Assembly: GCA_964639245.1 (NCBI GenBank)
Contig: CAZXCU010000003.1
Coordinates: forward strand, 124,001-188,000
DNA from: SB15 sp964639245
Lineage (GTDB): Bacteria; Chloroflexota; Anaerolineae; Aggregatilineales; J027
Direction: 5' to 3'
DNA: 64,000 nt
Part shown: piece after piece, positions 39,474 through 47,679 of the stretch
How the letters are laid out: each line of letters begins with the position of its first letter
How positions within the stretch are numbered: position 1 is the stretch's first letter
Made by a program: the position numbers and the translations under genes
The notes under the pieces: generated by a model
Seen by the model: the letters and a program-made list of their open reading frames with translations, nothing else
The model's database searches: none
Told to the model about the DNA's origin: nothing

Positions 39474-41192
39474 TTACACCGCTTCGAGTTCGTGGATTTT
39501 ATTTTCTGCCAGCGACACCAACACTCCAAGCGTATCGGCATCAAAGGCGAATTTTGCGCCCGCCGCTTGGAACAACGCTGGCAACGATACAGTATACCCT
39601 AACGACAGGGCATGGCGGTAATCGCGGACGGCTTTGGTTTGGTCGGTTAGCGCATTTCGCCAGACCTGCATCGCGCCCATTTGCGCCAGCCCATATTCCA
39701 CGTAATAGAAAGGAATCAGGTGAATGTGCAGTTTACGATGCCAGCCTGTTTCCTTGTACTGCTGCAAGCCGCTCCAATCTTCACCCTGCATGAATCTGTC
39801 CCAGAGTTCGCTCCATTTGGCATCGCAGTTGGCGGGATTTTTGGCATCTTCGATATGGCTATAAACCCAGTGCTGGAACGAATCGACCACCGCCATATAA
39901 GGCCAGAACCAGAGAATGCCTTCCAGATGTTCTACCACCGCCCGCGCTGCATCTTTTTGGCTGTAAAACGTGGTCAGATAGGGCGAAGCGAGCAGTTCCA
40001 TCGACATCGAAGCGACTTCGGCAAATTCGGTGGGGTACTGGCTCTGCTGATGATAGGGCAGTTTGGCCGTTTCAAACACATGGAACGCATGACCGGATTC
40101 ATGCAGCATGGTTTGTAAATCGTCGTGCGTGCCAACCGCGTTCATAAAAATGAAGGGGCGCTGGCGTACCGGAAAACTGGCGCAGTACCCGCCCGGCGCT
40201 TTATTTTTACGGCTACCGAGATCGAGCAGTTGTTCGTCGCGCATGATTTTGATGTATCCGCCCAGTTCGGGGTCAACTTGGTGGAAGATGGACTCGGTTT
40301 TGCTTTCCAATTCGGCAACATCAGCAAAGGGTTGCAGCGGATTGCGCCCTTCGGCATCCACCACCCCGCGCACATCAGGATTGGTCACATCCCAAGGACG
40401 GATGGACTCGACCCCCAGCGCTTTTCTGCGCCGTTCGTTCATGCGCTTCATGGCTGGCACAACTACCTGCTCAATGGCATAGTGGAATGTTTCGCAATCG
40501 GCGGGGGTGTAATCAAAGCGTCTGAACTGCTGCCAGCGAAAATCGCGGTAGCTGTCAAACCCTGCATTTTTGGCCTGCTGCTGGCGCAAGTTTAAAAATT
40601 TGACCCACAACTCGTTAATTGCTTGGCGGTCTTGCAATTGCCGTTCGCGGGCGGTCAACCAGGCTTTTTCGCGGAGGCTGCGGTCTTCGTTTTGCAGCAG
40701 CAATGCCAGCGCGGGGAGGGGTTTTTCTTCACCTTCCCAGAGGAAAGTCTGAGCGCCCGTAATTTTGTTATATTGATTGCTCAGATTTTCTTCTTCGGTA
40801 AAAAGGGGTAGGTTTTCTTCGCGGAAGATCGCGGCATCGGTTTGCATGATTTTCAGCGCAACTTCAAACCCGGCGGGCGCTTGCAACCCGCTTTTCAAAA
40901 ATTTTTCTTTCAACTGCTGGTCAGCTGCCATCGCTGCTTCCATGACATTGCCCAAAAAGGCCATGAGTTTTTGTTCGCTGACTTGATCCGCCGTGTTGAC
41001 CGTAGTCGCTATCTGTAAGACAGTACGAATTTCCTGCAACAAACACGCTAAATCCGTCCATTGGGTGAGCCAAGTTTCGAGGCTGGCTTGGGTCAGGTCA
41101 AAGTCCAGCAATTCTTGGACAAACGGCTGATACTGTTCCCATGACCAGTCAGTCGCCAGTGTCACATCCTTGGGGATTGGAGAAAAAGACAT
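39474..41192 (-). CDS. M3 family oligoendopeptidase
   Basis: The 572-residue cytoplasmic zinc metallopeptidase carries HESGHAFH (about residues 367-374), the HExxH zinc site, with a further Glu about 25 residues on in SMSMELLASPYL. The all-helical architecture and length fit the M3B/PepF branch, which cuts peptides of roughly 7-20 residues. There is no signal peptide. It is monocistronic with its own terminator. Start ATG 41192 gives a complete N-terminus. Role in peptide turnover is inferred from the family. Confidence 0.93.
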   Translation of the reverse strand: MSFSPIPKDVTLATDWSWEQYQPFVQELLDFDLTQASLETWLTQWTDLACLLQEIRTVLQIATTVNTADQVSEQKLMAFLGNVMEAAMAADQQLKEKFLKSGLQAPAGFEVALKIMQTDAAIFREENLPLFTEEENLSNQYNKITGAQTFLWEGEEKPLPALALLLQNEDRSLREKAWLTARERQLQDRQAINELWVKFLNLRQQQAKNAGFDSYRDFRWQQFRRFDYTPADCETFHYAIEQVVVPAMKRMNERRRKALGVESIRPWDVTNPDVRGVVDAEGRNPLQPFADVAELESKTESIFHQVDPELGGYIKIMRDEQLLDLGSRKNKAPGGYCASFPVRQRPFIFMNAVGTHDDLQTMLHESGHAFHVFETAKLPYHQQSQYPTEFAEVASMSMELLASPYLTTFYSQKDAARAVVEHLEGILWFWPYMAVVDSFQHWVYSHIEDAKNPANCDAKWSELWDRFMQGEDWSGLQQYKETGWHRKLHIHLIPFYYVEYGLAQMGAMQVWRNALTDQTKAVRDYRHALSLGYTVSLPALFQAAGAKFAFDADTLGVLVSLAENKIHELEAV

Positions 41193-41242
41193 TGAGGTTT
41201 ATCCTGTATGAAGAATCGTTGAAAAGAAATTATAAACGAGGT

Positions 41243-41884
41243 TTAGGTCTGCTGCAAAAAGTTGACAAAGGGCTGAAAACACTGCGGGCATTTTTCAGAG
41301 ACTTCTTGATAATCTGCCAATCCTAAAATCAGGGGCGCATCTCTGGTTTCAACATAGCGCTGCCCGGCTTGTTCAAAAAGTGCCTCGACAATGCGTTTCG
41401 GTGGTTTTTGATGATTCTGATCTTCTACAGGAATTTTCCATGTGGGTTTGATTGTTTCCACCTCCAACACCACCGCTAAGGCTTGGGGAACAGCCAAAAT
41501 GAGCGCTTCTAAGTCATGCTTCAAACAAAATACGTGAAAGCGGTCTAAAAGCCGTGTGTCTTGAATATTTTTTTGTTTTAAGGCCGCCGCAAAGTTCTTT
41601 AAAATACCCGCTTTCATCTCCTCAAAGGTGCTGTGGGGAAATCCTTTATTGGGCGGATATAAATCAGGCATTAACACAACTTCAGCATCGGCTTTACTCC
41701 GTAAGATATTAACCGCCCGTAATGGCGCTTTTATCAAAACGGATTCCTTTCTGTCTCCACTGGGCGTTTCAAAAAATTCAATGAAGACTCCTTGTGCAAG
41801 TTTTTGTGCTATTAAAGGTCTTAATAGCACTTGCAGGGTCAGTTTATCGGCTGCACCTTCGACATAGATAATGACTTCTTTCAT
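41243..41884 (-). CDS. DUF4276-like (Toprim-fold) protein, partner of ATPase
   Basis: A 213-residue soluble protein whose start VIIYVEGAADKLTLQVLL holds a Glu in the place of the Toprim catalytic Glu, followed by VVLMPDLYPPN with the Asp of the second motif. This fits DUF4276, a Toprim-related family. Its ATG overlaps the stop of the ATPase gene by four bases (ATGA). Together they look like the ATPase and nuclease halves of an OLD/PARIS-type system split in two genes. Nuclease activity is inferred only. A second pair of the same design lies at 49738-51818. Confidence 0.75.
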   Translation of the reverse strand: MKEVIIYVEGAADKLTLQVLLRPLIAQKLAQGVFIEFFETPSGDRKESVLIKAPLRAVNILRSKADAEVVLMPDLYPPNKGFPHSTFEEMKAGILKNFAAALKQKNIQDTRLLDRFHVFCLKHDLEALILAVPQALAVVLEVETIKPTWKIPVEDQNHQKPPKRIVEALFEQAGQRYVETRDAPLILGLADYQEVSEKCPQCFQPFVNFLQQT

Positions 41885-43026
41885 GCGAAACGTTCCAGCT
41901 CATCACTCCGATGCAGTGCTTCAATTTCTTCTACGCCGAAATCCGCCAACATATCTTGAAGAATCTGCGAGTCTTGCGGTTTCATAAATTCAATATGTCC
42001 GGCAGGGTCTTTTCGCATGACGGCAATATGTGACAGCCCCACCAAACGCAGCAGATAGGAATTGTGCGTGGCAAGAAAAATCTGGGTACGCTGGCTCGCT
42101 TTTTCAAATAGCCCCACCAGACTCGGCAGTACACGCGGATGAATCCCTTGATCTGGTTCATCGATACAAATGAGGGAAGGTGGGTTGGGTTGTAAGGCCA
42201 GCACTGCCCAACACAGCAGCCGCAGGGTTCCGTCCGACAAATCCGCAAGGCTAAGTTCAACATCCACGCCTTTTTCTTTCCAGAATGCCAGAATATGTCC
42301 CGGTGCGCCGCGTGCCTTGACCGTCATATATTCAAAATTTGGGACAACCGAAGCCAACAGGTTTTCTAATTCGGCAAAAATGGGGCGGTGTTCCGTAAAG
42401 AGAAAGTGCAACACGGCACTGAGATTCCCGCCGTCCTCGTTCAACAAAGGGGTTTGTTCAATAGGAACAGGGGTATGTAATTTATCAATAGCGACACTAA
42501 AACCACTATAAAACCGCCATTGTAAAAAATAGTCTCTGAGTTCATACAGTGTTTGCATTTCTGGGTCTGAGGCTAGACTTAATAAAAGAATATTTTGCTT
42601 ACTTGCCTTTACAGCACGACGTATCTCACTCCTATTTTCTGTTCTAGGCTCTATGAAATGCTGATATGTATTCGTAACTTCTAAATAGCTTAAATTTTCG
42701 CGCTGGATGTTCTCTGATAAAATCCGCACTTGGCCTAGCGGCCCTAAAATGCCTCCTTCATAACGCAAGGAGTCCTCGATTTCAATTTTCCACTGGAATT
42801 GAGGGGCATCAGGACGGTTAAAAATCTGCTGACCCACTGCGCCTTTGACAATTTGCGGCGGAATTTCGCCCTGCATGGAATCGCGTAAAAACCTTAAAAA
42901 TTCAAACAGGGTCGACTTGCCTGTCCCATTTGCTCCCACCAGCACTTCCAACTCAGACAGGGGGGCAGCCCTGAACTCATGAAATAGACGATAGCCATGA
43001 AGGGTGAGTGATGTTAAGCGGCGCAT
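41881..43026 (-). CDS. SMC/OLD-like AAA ATPase, first pair
   Basis: A 381-residue ABC-type ATPase of the AAA_21 group. The Walker A loop is in VLVGANGTGKSTLF near the N-terminus; the ABC signature region is LADLSDGTLRLLCWA; Walker B is PSLICIDEPDQGIHP, followed by the H-loop FLATHNSYLL. There is no coiled-coil arm of SMC size. ATG 43026 gives the typical start RRLTSLTLHGYRLF. It is coupled to the DUF4276-like gene. ATPases of this type drive or gate nuclease partners in anti-phage systems such as OLD, Gabija and PARIS; the link here is by domain analogy. Confidence 0.85.
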   Translation of the reverse strand: MRRLTSLTLHGYRLFHEFRAAPLSELEVLVGANGTGKSTLFEFLRFLRDSMQGEIPPQIVKGAVGQQIFNRPDAPQFQWKIEIEDSLRYEGGILGPLGQVRILSENIQRENLSYLEVTNTYQHFIEPRTENRSEIRRAVKASKQNILLLSLASDPEMQTLYELRDYFLQWRFYSGFSVAIDKLHTPVPIEQTPLLNEDGGNLSAVLHFLFTEHRPIFAELENLLASVVPNFEYMTVKARGAPGHILAFWKEKGVDVELSLADLSDGTLRLLCWAVLALQPNPPSLICIDEPDQGIHPRVLPSLVGLFEKASQRTQIFLATHNSYLLRLVGLSHIAVMRKDPAGHIEFMKPQDSQILQDMLADFGVEEIEALHRSDELERFA

Positions 43027-43107
43027 GAGGTTTTGTCCTGTTTCACTACTTCCAGTGTAGCATATTGCCAGCACTGCGTAAGCGTGGTAAAAACACTACG
43101 AGTACGC

Positions 43108-43644
43108 ATGGATACAGACATTATGAAAATATGCCAGAATTGCGGACATGAAAATCCGCCCGACCTCGAAGAATGTGAAAACTGCCATTACCCTTTTGAG
43201 TTAAGCGAGGGCAAACCGGAAGATACCTTTGTCTTGAGCAAAGCCGAAATGCGGAATATCCTCTCGCAAACCCGCTGGGGCGATAAAGATTTTGAGGAGG
43301 GATTTTCGCTCAAGTTGCAGCATCAAGACACCGTGACCATTTTTCCCCTGAATAATGCGGTCACGTTGGGGCGCACCTTGAATCATGAGGATTATCACGA
43401 CCCGTTTGTGCCGCACATCACTTTAAATGTTCCCGATGCCAACCAGCATGGGGTTTCGCGCCGTCATATTCAAATTAGCCGCGAAAGCAACCGCGTCTGG
43501 GTGATGGATTTGGAGAGTGTGAATGGCACCCGCTTGAATGGCTATCCGGTCACACCCGGTCAAAAACGCCTGCTGCGCGATGGGGATGAACTGTATTTAG
43601 GCAATTTGCGAATCCAAGTGATGTTTCTGCGCGGGGAGTCTTAA
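43108..43644 (+). CDS. Zinc-ribbon FHA-domain protein
   Basis: A 178-residue protein with an N-terminal zinc ribbon (CQNCGHENPPDLEECENC, four Cys) and a C-terminal FHA domain containing LGR near residue 95, GVSRRHIQISRE and SVNGTRLNG, the residues that bind phosphothreonine. It should act as a cytoplasmic adaptor reading Ser/Thr kinase phosphorylation. A Ser/Thr kinase is encoded in the window (58279-60834) but not next to it. The downstream genes, 11 bases away, encode membrane and binding proteins. The start may be ATG 43108 or 43123. Confidence 0.85.
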   Translation: MDTDIMKICQNCGHENPPDLEECENCHYPFELSEGKPEDTFVLSKAEMRNILSQTRWGDKDFEEGFSLKLQHQDTVTIFPLNNAVTLGRTLNHEDYHDPFVPHITLNVPDANQHGVSRRHIQISRESNRVWVMDLESVNGTRLNGYPVTPGQKRLLRDGDELYLGNLRIQVMFLRGES

Positions 43645-43655
43645 GCCCACCCCAC

Positions 43656-44093
43656 ATGCGTTTATCCCTACGAAAAAAGCTAGCCGCCCTCCTGTTAGGC
43701 GTGTCGATCCTCATTGGCGGCTATGTTGCTATCCCCCGTGAGGAGTCCGCCTTAAGTCCGATTTCCCCCACCAGCAGCCATGATAATCTATTGATTAGGA
43801 CGGTTGCCGCGTTAAACCAGCTTGAAGTTGTCCATCTGGTGAGTCATCTGCTGGTGTTTGGAAGTGTGGCTTTTTTGGTCGGGCCGTGGTCGGCACAGGG
43901 TGGGAGTGTCGCGCTGGCATGGCGCTATGTGTTGGTGGGGGGTATCCTCATGGAAGCCGTTCAGATAGGGGTGGGGTATACGGATGATACTCTCTGGTCG
44001 CTGACGTATAGCCTCATGTTTGATATGATTGTCAATGGACTCGGTGGCACAATAGGATTAAAAGCGTGTATAACGACTATGCAACCAAATTAG
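43656..44093 (+). CDS. VanZ-like small membrane protein
   Basis: A 145-residue protein with an N-terminal membrane helix (about 8-26) and three further hydrophobic segments. EVVHLVSHLLVFGSVAFLV and FDMIVNGLGGTIGLKA recall VanZ-family proteins, whose conserved HxxxF and D-x-xxNxxG elements lie in these places. The function of most VanZ-like proteins is unknown. It lies between the FHA gene and a 61-residue membrane protein that overlaps its end by 28 bases. Confidence 0.65.
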   Translation: MRLSLRKKLAALLLGVSILIGGYVAIPREESALSPISPTSSHDNLLIRTVAALNQLEVVHLVSHLLVFGSVAFLVGPWSAQGGSVALAWRYVLVGGILMEAVQIGVGYTDDTLWSLTYSLMFDMIVNGLGGTIGLKACITTMQPN

Positions 44094-44251
44094 GCTGTTC
44101 CGGTCTGTTGATGGCGGTAGCGGTCATTTTGATTTTTTTCGGGCTGCGCGGGTTGTTTATTTGTGAGGCGGTCTGGGTGGCCTATCTTGGCATCCTTGCG
44201 CTCGACCATCAACGTAAAAAATTTCAGCGTCGTCACTCCACCCACCTATGA
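44066..44251 (+). CDS. Small membrane protein
   Basis: A 61-residue product beginning with GTG 44066, overlapping the previous gene by 28 bases and the next by four (ATGA at 44248). It has two hydrophobic segments and a basic tail (QRKKFQRRH). The tight overlaps on both sides support translation. I do not recognise a family. Confidence 0.5.
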   Translation: MYNDYATKLGCSGLLMAVAVILIFFGLRGLFICEAVWVAYLGILALDHQRKKFQRRHSTHL

Positions 44252-45276
44252 GACACCGCAAATTTTACCGGACAGGCTTGCAAGCCAGCCTTTTGTTGCT
44301 TTTGCTTTTTTTCTATCGTTTGCCGCTCCATGCCCAATCCGACACCACGCCGTTGATAATCGGCTATTATGGCTTGCCAGACACGCCCGCCGTTCAAGCG
44401 ATGCAGTTAGCGGTGGAAGAAATTAACGCGGAAGGTGGGTTTGAAGGGGCAGACGGGGGAAAGTACACCTTTGAACTGCGGGTGACACAAAATCCGAATG
44501 ACCTTGTAGAAGCGGTCAGCGTCCTTGCCTCGCCGGAACTGCGTTTTCCCGGACGGACAGTCGCTTGGCAAATGCCCGTTTTTTTGCTTTCGCCCACCGA
44601 AGGACTGGCCCTCCAGAATATTCAGGCGACTGTGTTTCGCGGGATGACCGACCAGCAGGTGCAAAATGACGCGCTGGCAGAGTATCTGGTGAATGAATTG
44701 GCGGTGACAGAGATTACTGTCATTGGCAGCGACATCTTTATCGAATCGCTCAACCGCACTGCCTCCCCGCCGCAGATTCAACATTACCGCAAAGATGCGC
44801 TTACGCCGGAGCAACTCCGCCAGATTCCGCAGGCCATTTATTACGCGGGGACAGACAGCGCGCCTTTTATTCAAATGTTGATAGCGGCGGATTGGCGCGG
44901 CATTTTGATTAATGACCAACCGATTGACCCGATTGAGGGAATCCGCTCGGTGAATGTGGCTTCTTGGCTGCCCACCTTGACCGATGACCTGAGCCGTGCT
45001 TTTACCAGCGCCTACAGTACCACCTATCGAGCAGAACCGGATGCCTTCGCCGTGGCAGCCTATGATTTAACATGGGCGGTGCGGCTGCTCATCACGCGAA
45101 TCGGGGCAGACGCGGAACTTTTGCGCGATTCGCTGCGTCTAACCGATACGATTTTAACCACACAGGGGGAAATGCGTCCGTCCGAATTTGGCGGGCGGGA
45201 TATGTTCCGTAGCGTGGTGGTGTACGAGTTACAGGCGGATGGCATACGGCAGGTACTTTCCCGCGCCGGATTCTGA
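44248..45276 (+). CDS. Periplasmic-binding-protein-like (Leu/Ile/Val type) receptor protein
   Basis: A 342-residue exported protein: signal peptide (to about residue 29, LHAQ), then a type I periplasmic binding fold beginning PLIIGYYGLPDTPAVQAMQLAVEEINAEGG, with VFRGMTDQQVQNDALAEYLV in the middle and AYDLTWAVRLL near the end. These are the usual segments of branched-chain amino acid binding proteins. No ABC transporter genes are nearby, so it is more likely a sensor or scaffold. It is co-transcribed with the FHA protein and two membrane proteins. Confidence 0.8.
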   Translation: MRHRKFYRTGLQASLLLLLLFFYRLPLHAQSDTTPLIIGYYGLPDTPAVQAMQLAVEEINAEGGFEGADGGKYTFELRVTQNPNDLVEAVSVLASPELRFPGRTVAWQMPVFLLSPTEGLALQNIQATVFRGMTDQQVQNDALAEYLVNELAVTEITVIGSDIFIESLNRTASPPQIQHYRKDALTPEQLRQIPQAIYYAGTDSAPFIQMLIAADWRGILINDQPIDPIEGIRSVNVASWLPTLTDDLSRAFTSAYSTTYRAEPDAFAVAAYDLTWAVRLLITRIGADAELLRDSLRLTDTILTTQGEMRPSEFGGRDMFRSVVVYELQADGIRQVLSRAGF

Positions 45277-45335
45277 TAGTTTGTTTACACTTTTTGCAGT
45301 ACAATAGACTGAACCGTAGAGAGCGGAGACATGGC

Positions 45336-45800
45336 ATGGAAAAATATAGCAAAATCGGCAGGGATTTTTTAACCGGTTGGGATGTGGTGGTCGTAGATGA
45401 CCAAGATGATGCGTTGCTGATTCTGGAGGATATTCTGACCGACTACGGCGCAACCGTCCATGTCGCTCACAACGGACAAGAAGGTCTCGACCTTGTGCGG
45501 CAGGTCAACCCCCGTTTTATCATTTCCGATATTGCCATGCCTGTGATGGATGGCTGGAAGATGGCAGAACAGTTAAAAAGCGATGTGCATACCCAGCATA
45601 TCCCGATTATCGCGCTGACCGCTTATTCGGATGCGGAAGACCGTAAATATGCCATGAGCAAGGGCTTTCATAACTATTTGCCCAAACCCCTGCGCCCTTC
45701 CATTTTGATGTCACAGATTTTAATTCTGCTGGAAGATGCCGAGAATTTAGGCAGTGAAATTAACACCAAACTCCAGACGCAGGAGCATAACTCCATTTAG
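45336..45800 (+). CDS. Single-domain response regulator
   Basis: A 154-residue CheY-like protein: acidic pair in VVVVDDQDDA, phospho-acceptor Asp in FIISDIAMPVMDG, Thr in IIALTAYSD and Lys in YLPKPL, so all active residues are present. There is no output domain, only a short C-terminal tail. It may pass phosphate to or from one of the hybrid histidine kinases in the window. ATG 45336 has GGAG upstream. A strong terminator follows, and it lies 60 bases after the binding-protein gene. Confidence 0.92.
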   Translation: MEKYSKIGRDFLTGWDVVVVDDQDDALLILEDILTDYGATVHVAHNGQEGLDLVRQVNPRFIISDIAMPVMDGWKMAEQLKSDVHTQHIPIIALTAYSDAEDRKYAMSKGFHNYLPKPLRPSILMSQILILLEDAENLGSEINTKLQTQEHNSI

Positions 45801-45809
45801 GAAAACCCG

Positions 45810-45837
45810 AACGCTGGCATACCCCGCCAGCGTTTTT
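45810..45837 (+). terminator. Intrinsic terminator after the response regulator
   Basis: Perfect 9-bp stem AACGCTGGC (45810-45818) / GCCAGCGTT (45826-45834) followed by T. Confidence 0.9.
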
Positions 45838-45854
45838 AGTTCAGTTCCTCGCTA

Positions 45855-46157
45855 TTAAAAAACGAGCATAGTTCTTATTATAACAATAATGATTGTATCC
45901 CTAACAGGCGGGGGTGGGGGCAGCAAACTTTCGGGGTTGCACCAACTGACAAAGGTATTCTGCGGATTGTTCCACCCGCCATTGTTTTGCCACAGTTGCA
46001 AATAATATCCACATTCCCATTCCCAAGCAGTATCACATTTGCCATCCATCAAACCGCCGGGAAAACAGGCATTGTCTTCCGGTGTCCCGGGAATAGGGTC
46101 ATCGGCATAGGCCGCGCCAACAGGAATTAAGAGTAAGGTAAAACTTCTTAGGATAAT
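45855..46157 (-). pseudogene. Secreted Trp/Cys-motif protein without a standard start codon
   Basis: The minus-strand frame reads a signal-like stretch (LRSFTLLLIPVGAAYA), then NACFPGGLMDGKC, WEWECGYYLQLW, a Cys at SWCNP, and a Pro-rich tail. It matches the Cys/Trp motif of the secreted protein at 15572-16090. No ATG, GTG or TTG precedes the signal sequence after the in-frame TAA at 46166-46164; the first codons available are ATT and ATC. It could use ATT, or have lost its start and be decaying. Starting at the TTG of 46052 would omit the export signal. Confidence 0.5.
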
Positions 46158-46268
46158 AGTGTTTTAATATTCAAACAATCCGTTAGAAGAATCAAATAGT
46201 TCGTCAAATTTTCCTGATTATTATTTACACTTATGAATATTCTTAATAGAACATGAAGTGAGCTAAAG

Positions 46269-47612
46269 ATGAGTAGAGGGTTAAGCTTTTTTCTGATAGC
46301 CGCTTTTATGGCTGCTCTTTTGCCCCGTCCCGCCACCGCCCAAGAAGATGTCACCGCTGCCTCGTTGGAAGTCATTGCCGCGATTAACCAGCACCGTGTT
46401 AATGCCGGATTGCATCCTCTGGCGGTGAATCCTGTATTAGAAACGATGGCACGCGCCCAAGCCGATTATGTGGCTTCGCTTAATTTTGAACCCCCGAATT
46501 ATGATTTTCATGTGGATGCACGCGGGGAATATCCCCGTCAGCGGGCGTTGCGCTACAACTGGCCGGCCTATGGCGACAACAAAGCCCAGATTGAAGTCAA
46601 TGAAAATGCTGGTTTGGGGGATTTAAATTATGTGATGGATTTCTGGAAAAATTCTGCCATTCACCGTCAAACCATGGAAAGCCCGTTGTACCGCGAAATT
46701 GGCGTGGGCTTGATTCCCCACAAATTTGGATTTTTATATATCATCGTGTTCGGGTCACAACCGAATGTGTTCCCCGTGACCGTGAATCCGACCAACTGCC
46801 AGCTTTATTTGCCAAATGAGTATCACACAGGCGGGAATGGTACATGGATTCACAGCATCCAGACTGTCCAGATGATGGATATCAATGGGACAGCGCTGAC
46901 CCAGCCCACCGCATGGCAGCCCGTGATGCCCGTTCCATCGGCGGCTGAATTTAAAGTTATTTTTGCGGAAAATAATCAACAGGTTGAACAACCCGTAAGT
47001 TTGAGTCGGCATCTGGTCATTTTGCCGGATACGCTCACCGCGACCTCTTCTCCGTGTGCAGCGACAACCGCTTCCACGGCTAATTTAACATCGTCGCCAC
47101 TTTACAATTCCGAAATTAATACCGTCGTCGGGCAAAATGTCTATCCTGCGACCCAACCAGATACTTTTAGTGGTGCGCCCACCGTGATTGGCAAAGTGCG
47201 GGTGGACAACGGGGTGAATTTACAATGCCGCGAATATCCGACTTCGGCAGCATTTTCTATTGCCCTCATTCCTAACACGGTTGAGGTCATGATTCTGGGA
47301 CTGCCTGCGCCCCGTGATGATGCACGCGGTTATCCTACCCAGCACGTTCTCGAATTTCCTGATTACAGCGCCATTTTGCAACCGGATATTGGCATTGATA
47401 ACCTGCCTTTGGGTACGATAGACACACTCTGGTTGGATGTAGAATGGTGGCAGCCAGACGGTAAACATCTGGCCTGCTGGGTCAATGCGGATTATATCGA
47501 GCTGTTCTATCAGGGAACGTACATGGATGATGTTTCGGAATATTTACAATTGGTGGACAAAGGTATCCTCACGCTCACCCCGTACAATTATCCGGGTGGG
47601 CTACGAGACTGA
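46269..47612 (+). CDS. Secreted CAP/SCP-domain protein
   Basis: A 447-residue protein with signal peptide (cleaved near ATA-QED, residue 25). Residues 30-175 form a CAP (SCP/PR1) domain: IAAINQHRVNAGLHPLAVNP, then EVNENAGLG and the C-terminal strand with PLYREIGVGLI. Next comes a beta-rich region, and near 310-430 an SH3-like domain (NLQCREYP, WLDVEWWQPDG, ACWVNADYIEL). Bacterial CAP proteins are secreted and often bind lipids or wall; enzyme activity is unproven. The end overlaps only spurious frames; the O-antigen ligase-like gene follows. Confidence 0.88.
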   Translation: MSRGLSFFLIAAFMAALLPRPATAQEDVTAASLEVIAAINQHRVNAGLHPLAVNPVLETMARAQADYVASLNFEPPNYDFHVDARGEYPRQRALRYNWPAYGDNKAQIEVNENAGLGDLNYVMDFWKNSAIHRQTMESPLYREIGVGLIPHKFGFLYIIVFGSQPNVFPVTVNPTNCQLYLPNEYHTGGNGTWIHSIQTVQMMDINGTALTQPTAWQPVMPVPSAAEFKVIFAENNQQVEQPVSLSRHLVILPDTLTATSSPCAATTASTANLTSSPLYNSEINTVVGQNVYPATQPDTFSGAPTVIGKVRVDNGVNLQCREYPTSAAFSIALIPNTVEVMILGLPAPRDDARGYPTQHVLEFPDYSAILQPDIGIDNLPLGTIDTLWLDVEWWQPDGKHLACWVNADYIELFYQGTYMDDVSEYLQLVDKGILTLTPYNYPGGLRD

Positions 47613-47679
47613 CCCGCCTCCTGCAACGCTTCCTTTGAGAGGGAGTCTTTCCCTCACCCTCCAGCCCCCTCTCCCACAG

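Noticed and set aside
47485..47679. Upstream extension of the O-antigen ligase-like gene into the CAP gene
   Set aside because: The extra residues read the other frame of the CAP gene and a CCCTCTCCC-type repeat, with no signal or membrane segment.
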